Positions 55,933 to 64,000 of a stretch of DNA of 64,000 nucleotides are shown piece after piece (the first letter of the stretch is position 1; every line of letters starts with the position of its first letter). The stretch is from Nakamurella silvestris (GTDB lineage Bacteria > Actinomycetota > Actinomycetes > Mycobacteriales > Nakamurellaceae): contig QXCQ01000132.1 of the NCBI GenBank assembly GCA_003576535.1, positions 194,287-258,286 on the forward strand, in the 5' to 3' direction. The notes beneath the pieces are model-generated. The model worked only from the letters and a program-made list of their open reading frames with translations, had not been told where the DNA came from and did no database searches. Position numbers and translations under genes: made by a program.

Positions 55933-56692
55933 CACGGCGGCCGGTCGGGCCGGGGTGCATCTGCTCGTCCTGGAACACGACAGCTCCGATCCGCTGATGC
56001 GGCTGGCGGACTGGTTGGCCGAGGCCGGGGCCACGGTCGACATCCGGCGTCTGCACGCCGGGGATGCGGTCCCCGCCTCTGCCGCCGGGTACGACGGGGT
56101 GATCAGTCTCGGCGGGGAGATGGGTGCCCTGGACGACCACATCGCTCCCTGGCTGCCCCAGGCCCGTGAACTGCTGGCGGCCTGTGTCACCGGGCGGACC
56201 CCCACCCTGGGGATCTGTCTGGGGGCACAGCTGATGGCGGCAGCCACCGGCGGAACCGTGGCGAAGGGTGTCGACGGCCCGGAGATCGGTGCACATCTGA
56301 CGGCCAAACGTGACGCCGCCGAGACGGATCCGCTGTTCAACGCCCTGCCGATGACACCGGACGTGATGCAGTACCACTACGACGTGATCCAGACCCTGCC
56401 GCCGGGGGCGGTCCTGCTGCTGTCCGGCACCGGGTATCCGAACCAGGCCTTCCGGCTCGGGTCGGCCGCCTGGGCGGTGCAGTTCCACATCGAGCCGACG
56501 GCCGAGGCCGTCCGTTCCTGGGCGGCCACCGAAGGTCGGGAGCCGGTCGGCCGTCTCGGGGACATGCTCGACGACGCCGAGCGGCAGATGGGCGAGGTGT
56601 GGCGGGAGTTCACCGCACGGTTCGTCTCCTTCGCCGCGGGGGCGGTCGGGGTGCGGATGCCGCTCCCCCTGCTGGAGGCGGACCAGTCATGA
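55925..56692 (+). CDS. class I glutamine amidotransferase-like protein
   Basis: A 255-residue GATase-1 domain protein (GMP synthase-like stand-alone type). The nucleophile Cys is in LGICLGAQLMA, and the His and Glu are in VQFHIEPTAEAV. It has no synthetase partner. Relatives are annotated as type 1 glutamine amidotransferase without known substrate. It overlaps xth by 8 bp and glnE by 4 bp, so the three genes form one operon; a role in nitrogen metabolism is only suggested by that. Confidence 0.88.
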   Translation: MSDTAAGRAGVHLLVLEHDSSDPLMRLADWLAEAGATVDIRRLHAGDAVPASAAGYDGVISLGGEMGALDDHIAPWLPQARELLAACVTGRTPTLGICLGAQLMAAATGGTVAKGVDGPEIGAHLTAKRDAAETDPLFNALPMTPDVMQYHYDVIQTLPPGAVLLLSGTGYPNQAFRLGSAAWAVQFHIEPTAEAVRSWAATEGREPVGRLGDMLDDAERQMGEVWREFTARFVSFAAGAVGVRMPLPLLEADQS

Positions 56693-59600
56693 CCCGCCCG
56701 GCCTCGCGCAGCCTGCTCCGGTACGGATTCCCACCCACCGACCGGGTCACCCAGGAGTTGGCCCAGGCCGGGCTGGCCGACGAGAACGGTGCGTTGCCCG
56801 GTGCCGAGGACGTCCTCGGGGCCCTGGCCCGCACCGGAAAACCGGAGATGGCCCTGGCCGGTCTCGCGAGGCTGTCCGAACACCCCGAACACTGGCCGAC
56901 CATCGCCGCCGAACTGCGCACCAACTCCCGGTTCCGGGGCCGGCTGGTGGCGGTCCTCGGTGCCTCGACTGCACTGTCGGACCACCTGAGCGCCTTTCCC
57001 GAGGACTGGGCCCTGCTGCTGCCGGAGTCCGATCCCGGTGATCTGATCCCGGCCGAGCGGCTGTACCGGGTCATGGCCGAGAGTGTCGGTGTCGATCCGG
57101 CCGAACCCGTGTGTACCGGTACCGCGGGTGCCCGGGCCACCGTCACCGGTCCGCAGGCCGTCATCGCGATGCGGCGCGCCTACCGCTCCCAGCTGTTGAT
57201 CATCGCGGCCCACGACCTGGCCCAGGCAGTGGAGTCCAGCCTGCCGGCCGTGGCCCTGCCCGCCGTTTCCCACGCCCTGTCCGACCTGGCCGATGCGACC
57301 TTGCAGGCGGGCCTCTCGGTGGCCGCCGCCGGGTTGCCCGCCGAGGCCGCCCCGGCCGCGTTGAGCATCGTCGCCATGGGCAAGACCGGGGCCCGGGAGT
57401 TGAACTACATCTCCGATGTCGACGTCATCTTCGTCGCCGACCACCCGTCCGCCCCGGCGGTGGCCGCCGACGGCAGCGCCCTGCCACGACCGGACGAGAC
57501 CCAGATGCTGGCCACCGCCACCACCCTGGCCTCCCAGACCATGCGGGTCTGCGGTCAGGTGGCCTGGGAGGTGGATGCGAACCTGCGGCCGGAGGGCAGC
57601 GCCGGTGCCCTGGTCCGCACCCCCGCCAGCCACGCGAGCTACTACCAGCGCTGGGCGCAGACCTGGGAGTTCCAGGCCCTGCTGAAGGCCCGCCCGGCCG
57701 CGGGCGACCCGGAGCTGGGTCAGAAATTCGTCGACATCACCGCCCCCGGGGTGTGGAGCGCCGCCGGGCGGGAATCGTTCGTGGACGACGTCCAGGCGAT
57801 GCGCCGCCGGGTGGAGGCCAACATTCCGGAGGCCCTGCGGGACAAGGAGCTCAAACTGGGGGCCGGCGGCCTGCGGGATGTGGAGTTCTCCGTCCAACTG
57901 CTGCAACTCGTCCATGGACGGACCGACGAGGACCTCCGCATCGCAGGCACCCTGATGGCCCTGCGCGCGCTGATCCGCGGGGGTTACGTCGGCCGGTCCG
58001 ACGGGGCCGAACTGTCCGCCGCGTACACCTTCCTGCGCCGGGCCGAGCACCGGATCCAGCTGCAACGGCTGCGGCGGACCCATCTGCTGCCCACCGACCA
58101 CGGCGACCTCGACTGGCTTGCCCGCACCTGCGGGTACACCGCCGTCGGTACCTCCGACGCCGGCGAGGTCTTCTCCGCCGAGCGCGCCCGGCACAGCGCC
58201 ACCGTCCGCCGGCTGCACGAGAAACTCTTCTACCGACCGCTGCTGCATTCGGTGGCGGCCGTGCCCGGGGACGAGTTGCGGCTCTCGCCCGAGGCCGCAT
58301 CGGCCCGGCTCGCCGCCCTCGGCTTCCGGGCACCGGAGGCCGCGCTGCGTCACCTCGCCGCCCTGACCAGCGGGGTGAGCCGGCGGGCCGCCATCCAACG
58401 CACCCTGCTCCCGGTCCTGCTCGACACCTTCGCCTCGGCCCCGGATCCGGACGGCGGCCTCCTGTCCTACCGCAAGGTCTCCGAGGCGCTGACCGAAACA
58501 CCTTGGTATCTCAGGCTTCTGCGTGACGAGGGGGAGGTGGCCCATCGGCTGGCCCGGCTGCTGGGCTCCTCGAAACTGATCGGCGACCTGATCACCCGCG
58601 CACCGGACGTCCTGCGGTTGATGGTGACCGACGAGACCCTGCTCGCCCCCGAACCGCACCAGGTCGCCTCCGCGCTGCTGGCCAGGGCGGGGCGCGCCTC
58701 GACGCCACAGGAGTCCGTCGACATCGCCCGCTCGGCCCGGCGGCACGAACTGCTGCGGATCGCGGTGGGAGACATGCTCGGGCTGATCGGGGTCAAGGAG
58801 GTCGTCCGCGGGCTGACCTCCGTCGCCGACGCCACCATCCAGGCCGCGTACGCCGCTGCGGTGAAACAGGTGACCGCCGAACGCGGGAGTTTCGATGTCC
58901 GGTTCAGCATCATCGCGATGGGGCGGCTCGGCGGTGAGGAGATGGGCTACTCCTCCGACGCCGATGTCGTCTACGTGGCCGATCCGCTGCCCGGCGCCGA
59001 CCCGGCTGCCGCTCTGGCCGCCGCGACCTCGGCGGCCGACCTGATCGGGCGGATGCTGGGTCGGCCTAGCCCCGATCCGAGTCTGGAGATCGACGCGAAC
59101 CTGCGGCCGGAGGGCCGCAACGGACCGTTGGTCCGCAGCCTGGACTCCTACCGCAGCTACTGGGACAAGTTCGCCGCCGCCTGGGAACGCCAGGCGATGC
59201 TCCGCGCACGTCCGGTGGCAGGGGACGAGGAGCTGTCGGCCAGGTTCATGGCGGCCGCCGACGAGTTCCGCTACCCCGTGGGCGGCCTCTCGAACGCCGA
59301 TGTGATCGAGATCCGCCGGATCAAGGCACGGGTCGACGCCGAGCGGCTGCCGCACGGCGCGGACCGGACCACCCACACCAAACTCGGCAGCGGTGGCCTG
59401 GCCGATGTCGAGTGGACGGTGCAGCTCCTCCAACTGCAGCACGCCTTCGAGGTCCCGGAACTGCGGACCACCCACACGATCAAAGCCCTGCGCGCGGCCG
59501 TCACCGCCGGGCTCCTGGAACAGCACGACGAAGCGGCGTTGGAGGCCGCCTGGGTGCTGACCAGCCATGTCCGCAACGTCCTGATGATGGTGCTGGGCAA

Positions 59601-59763
59601 ACCCGACGACCAGATCCCGCGTCAGGGGCGCGACCTCTTCGCCGTGGCCCGGGCCATGGGTGTCCCGGCCGGGGGCGACCCGGGGGAGTTCATCGACGAC
59701 TACCGCCGAACGACCCGTCGGGCCCGCCGGGTCGTCGACCGGGTGTTCGAGGGCGGCGGCTGA
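56689..59763 (+). CDS. glnE: glutamine synthetase adenylyltransferase/deadenylase
   Basis: A 1024-residue bifunctional enzyme that adenylylates and de-adenylylates glutamine synthetase. It has two nucleotidyltransferase halves: KTGARELNYISDVDVIFVAD in the first and GRLGGEEMGYSSDADVVYVA in the second. Each is followed by helical GlnE/helical-bundle segments (LRPEGSAGALVRTPAS and LRPEGRNGPLVRSLDS). The start ATG 56689 overlaps the GATase stop by 4 bp. Regulation normally passes through PII, whose gene is 3.5 kb downstream on the same strand. Confidence 0.96.
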   Translation: MTRPASRSLLRYGFPPTDRVTQELAQAGLADENGALPGAEDVLGALARTGKPEMALAGLARLSEHPEHWPTIAAELRTNSRFRGRLVAVLGASTALSDHLSAFPEDWALLLPESDPGDLIPAERLYRVMAESVGVDPAEPVCTGTAGARATVTGPQAVIAMRRAYRSQLLIIAAHDLAQAVESSLPAVALPAVSHALSDLADATLQAGLSVAAAGLPAEAAPAALSIVAMGKTGARELNYISDVDVIFVADHPSAPAVAADGSALPRPDETQMLATATTLASQTMRVCGQVAWEVDANLRPEGSAGALVRTPASHASYYQRWAQTWEFQALLKARPAAGDPELGQKFVDITAPGVWSAAGRESFVDDVQAMRRRVEANIPEALRDKELKLGAGGLRDVEFSVQLLQLVHGRTDEDLRIAGTLMALRALIRGGYVGRSDGAELSAAYTFLRRAEHRIQLQRLRRTHLLPTDHGDLDWLARTCGYTAVGTSDAGEVFSAERARHSATVRRLHEKLFYRPLLHSVAAVPGDELRLSPEAASARLAALGFRAPEAALRHLAALTSGVSRRAAIQRTLLPVLLDTFASAPDPDGGLLSYRKVSEALTETPWYLRLLRDEGEVAHRLARLLGSSKLIGDLITRAPDVLRLMVTDETLLAPEPHQVASALLARAGRASTPQESVDIARSARRHELLRIAVGDMLGLIGVKEVVRGLTSVADATIQAAYAAAVKQVTAERGSFDVRFSIIAMGRLGGEEMGYSSDADVVYVADPLPGADPAAALAAATSAADLIGRMLGRPSPDPSLEIDANLRPEGRNGPLVRSLDSYRSYWDKFAAAWERQAMLRARPVAGDEELSARFMAAADEFRYPVGGLSNADVIEIRRIKARVDAERLPHGADRTTHTKLGSGGLADVEWTVQLLQLQHAFEVPELRTTHTIKALRAAVTAGLLEQHDEAALEAAWVLTSHVRNVLMMVLGKPDDQIPRQGRDLFAVARAMGVPAGGDPGEFIDDYRRTTRRARRVVDRVFEGGG

Positions 59764-59848
59764 GTCCGGCGGGTCTCGATCCGACATCGGAACGTGCTCG
59801 GCGGCAGTCCTGGGCCCGAGTGTCGCCGGTGTCTGGGAGGATGTGCGG

Positions 59849-61615
59849 GTGCCAACATGGATCTGGATTCTCATCGCCGTTGTCGTCGTCGTCGCAGCTG
59901 TACTCGCCGTGGGGCTGGTGCGGGCGCGGAAGAAGACGATCTCCCTGCGGGACAGCGCCCCCGCGCCGCTGGCCCAGGAGGAGAAACCGAAGCCGAAGGC
60001 CTCCACCTACAAGGCCGGCGGTTCGATCTCCTTCTCGGCCGGCCCCTCCTCGGGTACGGCCGTCGCCGAGCCGCCCGCCAAGGTCGAGCCGGTCACGCCT
60101 GCACCCGTCACCGCTGCGCCGGCGGCGCCGAAGCCCGCCCCGAAGCCCGCTGTGCCGGTCGCGCCTGCGCCCCCGGTAGCAACCCCGCCGGTCACGACCC
60201 CGCCTGCCACGTCCCCGGCCGCACCGGAGCACCCGGTCGCGGACCGGACCGAGACCGACGGCCAGCCCGGCGTCGGTGACGACGCGTCGGTGCCGCGGGA
60301 CTCGATCCGCCCGGAGCTGGTGGACGTCGAGCTGCCGGAGCCGGCCGTTGTCGAGCCCGACACCGAGATCGCGCCCGCTGTCGAAGTGCCGGCTGTCGAA
60401 GTTCCGGCAGTCGAAGTTCCCGCTGCCGAGGTGTCGGCTGCCGACGAGGCCGAGGTCGTCGAGGTCGTCGTCGAGACCGTGGTGGTCGAGCAGATCGAGG
60501 ACACCGCGGTGGTGGTGGCCGAGACCGTGGTGGTCGATGTCCCCGTCGAGGCCCCCGCAGCCCCTGTTGTCGAGGCCCCGGCCGAAGCTCCGGCAGCCCC
60601 CGTCGTCGAGGCCCCCGTTGTCATCCCGGCGGTGGACACGCCGGCGGCCCCGGTCGTCGAAGCCCCGGCCGGTACCGAACTGGACGTCATCGACCCCAGC
60701 GAAGGACGTCTGGGCCGGCTCCGCTCGCGGCTGTCCCGGACCCAGGGCGCCTTCGGCCGGTCGATGCTCGGCCTGCTCGGCTCGGCCACCCTGGACGAGG
60801 ACTCCTGGACCGATATCGAGGACACCCTGCTGATGGCCGACCTCGGGGCCGGAGCCGCCACCGAGATCGCCGACAAACTCCGCGCCGAGGTGGCGGCCCA
60901 CGGTGTGGCCTCCGCCGCCGATGCCCGGGCGATGTTGCGCAAGGTGCTCGTCGAGGCACTGGACCCCTCCTTCGACCGTTCGATCAAGGCCCTGCCGCAC
61001 GACGGGCGTCCGTCGGTGCTGCTGGTGGTCGGGGTCAACGGCACCGGAAAGACCACCACCACCGGCAAGCTTGCCCGGGTGCTGGTCGCCGACGGTCGCA
61101 CCGTGGTCCTGGGCGCGGCCGACACCTTCCGCGCCGCTGCGGCGGACCAGCTGCAGACCTGGGGGGAGCGGGTCGGTGCGACCATCGTGCGCTCCGGACA
61201 GGGCGCCGATCCGGCCGCGGTGGCTTTCGACGCCGTCAAGAAGGGCATCGAGGTGGGGGCCGACGCGGTGCTCATCGACACCGCCGGGCGGCTGCACACC
61301 AAGTCCGGTCTGATGGACGAGCTGGGCAAGGTCAAGCGGGTCATCGAGAAGCAGGCCGAGGTCGACGAGGTCCTGCTGGTGCTCGATGCGACGACCGGTC
61401 AGAACGGCATGGTGCAGGCGAAGGTCTTCGCCGAGGTCGTCAACGTCACCGGTATCGCCCTGACCAAACTGGACGGAACCGCCAAGGGCGGGATCGTCAT
61501 CGCGGTCCAGCGCGCACTGGGTGTGCCGGTCAAACTGGTCGGCCTGGGTGAGGGTCCGGACGATCTCGCCCCCTTCGAACCCGGTGCGTTCGTGGACGCC
61601 CTCCTCGGCGAGTAA
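59849..61615 (+). CDS. ftsY: signal recognition particle receptor FtsY
   Basis: A 588-residue SRP receptor GTPase. An N-terminal membrane helix (WIWILIAVVVVVAAVLAVGL) is followed by about 250 residues of acidic, Ala/Pro/Val-rich sequence with repeats such as VEVPAVEVPAVEVP. The NG domain follows: GVNGTGKTTTTGKLARVL (G1), DTFRAAAADQL, DTAGRLHTKSGLMDEL (G3) and TKLDGTAKGG (G4). Start GTG 59849 has GGGAGG at 59835-59840. The actinobacterial order ftsY-amt-PII-glnD(-ffh) is followed. Confidence 0.95.
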   Translation: MPTWIWILIAVVVVVAAVLAVGLVRARKKTISLRDSAPAPLAQEEKPKPKASTYKAGGSISFSAGPSSGTAVAEPPAKVEPVTPAPVTAAPAAPKPAPKPAVPVAPAPPVATPPVTTPPATSPAAPEHPVADRTETDGQPGVGDDASVPRDSIRPELVDVELPEPAVVEPDTEIAPAVEVPAVEVPAVEVPAAEVSAADEAEVVEVVVETVVVEQIEDTAVVVAETVVVDVPVEAPAAPVVEAPAEAPAAPVVEAPVVIPAVDTPAAPVVEAPAGTELDVIDPSEGRLGRLRSRLSRTQGAFGRSMLGLLGSATLDEDSWTDIEDTLLMADLGAGAATEIADKLRAEVAAHGVASAADARAMLRKVLVEALDPSFDRSIKALPHDGRPSVLLVVGVNGTGKTTTTGKLARVLVADGRTVVLGAADTFRAAAADQLQTWGERVGATIVRSGQGADPAAVAFDAVKKGIEVGADAVLIDTAGRLHTKSGLMDELGKVKRVIEKQAEVDEVLLVLDATTGQNGMVQAKVFAEVVNVTGIALTKLDGTAKGGIVIAVQRALGVPVKLVGLGEGPDDLAPFEPGAFVDALLGE

Positions 61616-61633
61616 CCGCCCCCCTTCCTCCCG

Positions 61634-61680
61634 CGAGCGGACTGCCACGCCCCACAATCAGGGGTGTGGCAGTCCGCTCG
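61634..61680. repeat. intergenic palindrome, family B; likely terminator after ftsY
   Basis: CGAGCGGACTGCCACGCCCC and GGGGTGTGGCAGTCCGCTCG are paired with one mismatch around ACAATCA. It lies between ftsY and amt, which are on the same strand, about 20 bases past the ftsY stop. Confidence 0.8.
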
Positions 61681-61729
61681 TGGTGTCTGTGACCAGCATT
61701 AACCTGCGCGACATTGCAGGGCTCCTGTG

Positions 61730-61745
61730 TTCACGCCTCGGAAAC
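61730..61745 (+). promoter_or_regulatory. candidate GlnR-type binding site before amt
   Basis: TTCAC-N6-GAAAC (61730-61734 and 61741-61745) fits the GlnR half-site pair GTnAC-N6-GAAAC except for the first base. A weaker GTGAC-N6-TAACC pair lies at 61689-61704. Position about 130 bases before the amt start is plausible for activation under nitrogen limitation. Confidence 0.45.
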
Positions 61746-61872
61746 ATCAGCGAGCGGCAAAGGCAACACATTCGCGGGAATCTCCTTGTGTCACTGGGGT
61801 ACCGGCCTTTCGGGTCGGCCCGGAACGCGGTTCGTTCCGCCACCCCACCGCCCTTCTGTGCAAGGAGATCCC

Positions 61873-63587
<1,715 letters not shown>

Positions 63588-63593
63588 CGCGAG

Positions 63594-64000
63594 ATGGTTT
63601 CAGCCGTGGGTGGTAGTTACGCCGACCTACGGGCCCAGCTGCTGGGCCGGACCGGGGTTCCCGGTCCGGCCCGGCGCCGGGCATTGGCACGACTGACGGA
63701 CGGCTGGCTCGCTGAGCTGGCCGGCGCTGCGGGGGTCAATGTCGGTGGCGTCGCACTGGTGGCCGTGGGCGGCTACGGGCGTGGCGAGTTGAGCCCGTAC
63801 TCCGATCTGGACCTCGTCCTGTTGCATTCCACCGAGACCCCCGTCTCCTACGCCGAGATGCTGGCGGAGCGGTTGTGGTACCCGATCTGGGATTCCCGGG
63901 TCAAACTCGACCATTCGGTCCGATCCGTCGGCGGCGCCCGGCAGATCGCCAAGACCGATCTGCCGGCGATGCTGGGCATGTTGGATCTGCGTCACATCGC
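63594..64000 (+). CDS. glnD: PII-modifying nucleotidyltransferase GlnD (5' part)
   Basis: The first 135 codons of a gene running off the window end. LVAVGGYGRGELSPYSDLDL is the GlnD nucleotidyltransferase signature with the paired aspartates (SDLDL), followed by LWYPIWDSRVKLDHSVRS. In actinobacteria GlnD adenylylates PII under nitrogen limitation. Start ATG 63594 lies six bases after the PII stop. Domains further downstream (HD, ACT) would be outside the window. Confidence 0.93.
   Translation, partial: MVSAVGGSYADLRAQLLGRTGVPGPARRRALARLTDGWLAELAGAAGVNVGGVALVAVGGYGRGELSPYSDLDLVLLHSTETPVSYAEMLAERLWYPIWDSRVKLDHSVRSVGGARQIAKTDLPAMLGMLDLRHI

Noticed and set aside
56377-60006. Long antisense frame opposite glnE
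   Set aside because: It is a shadow of glnE with no start context or domain.

Overview
This window is from the chromosome of a high-GC Gram-positive bacterium (Actinomycetota). I judge GC to be roughly 68-70%, without counting it. Starts are often GTG, sometimes TTG, and many neighbouring genes overlap by 4 bp (ATGA or GTGA). The order ctaE-qcrCAB / trpD / DEDDh-GIY-YIG nuclease / NlpC-P60 / pimB / SRPBCC / ArsA-like / PlsC / 3'-5' exoribonuclease / aroG / pknL / Rv2175c-like / prenyl synthase / metF-like follows, from memory, the Rv2196-Rv2172c block of Mycobacterium tuberculosis. PimB, a quinol-oxidising bc1-aa3 branch, LexA-type SOS boxes of the TCGAAC-N4-GTTCGA class and an imuA'/imuB/dnaE2 set fit a mycobacteria-related or Nakamurella-like actinobacterium. 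The genus cannot be fixed from the sequence alone.

Layout. 1-1100: an ABM-domain protein next to a 600-bp block of palindromes and tandem repeats. 1100-5400 (minus): the respiratory operon ctaE-qcrC-qcrA-qcrB. 5500-7000: a receiver-like protein and trpD. 7100-9130 (minus): a DEDDh/GIY-YIG nuclease gene split into two overlapping reading frames, followed by a small Lrp-type protein. 9300-16000: a NYN-domain protein, a small Cys protein, and two copies of [promoter + c-di-AMP riboswitch + NlpC/P60 hydrolase] flanking pimB. 16100-24400: phosphoesterase, SRPBCC, ArsA-like ATPase, ROK kinase, lipase-like hydrolase, acyltransferase, exoribonuclease and aroG. 24500-31000: a membrane protein with a degenerate sigma-factor-like N-terminus, the PASTA kinase pknL, a divergent Rv2175c-like DNA-binding protein, prenyl synthase and metF-like. 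31000-41900: CPA1 antiporter, M24 peptidase, lspA-rluD-dnaE1, a membrane protein, FGGY kinase and a phosphatase. 41900-45800: hisD-hisC-hisB-(49-aa membrane protein)-hisH without hisA or hisF. 45850-54480: the SOS mutagenesis genes imuA', imuB and dnaE2, interrupted by an antisense gene for a secreted repeat protein. 54500-64000: a small protein, xth, a GATase, glnE, ftsY, amt, PII and the start of glnD.

Themes. (1) Cell envelope: c-di-AMP-sensing RNAs precede both peptidoglycan endopeptidases, and pimB, pknL and lspA lie in the same region. (2) DNA damage: imuA' and imuB each have a perfect SOS palindrome, and the one at imuA' contains the start codon. (3) Nitrogen: glnE, amt, PII and glnD lie together, and a GlnR-like half-site pair precedes amt. 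(4) Intergenic DNA: at least twelve long near-perfect palindromes, most of them in three families, lie mostly between convergent genes.

The most unusual features are the split nuclease gene, the duplicated riboswitch-hydrolase cassettes, the SOS box over the imuA' start codon, the secreted gene between imuA' and imuB, the sigma-like/membrane fusion beside pknL, and the palindrome families. No tRNA, rRNA, insertion sequence or CRISPR array was recognised.
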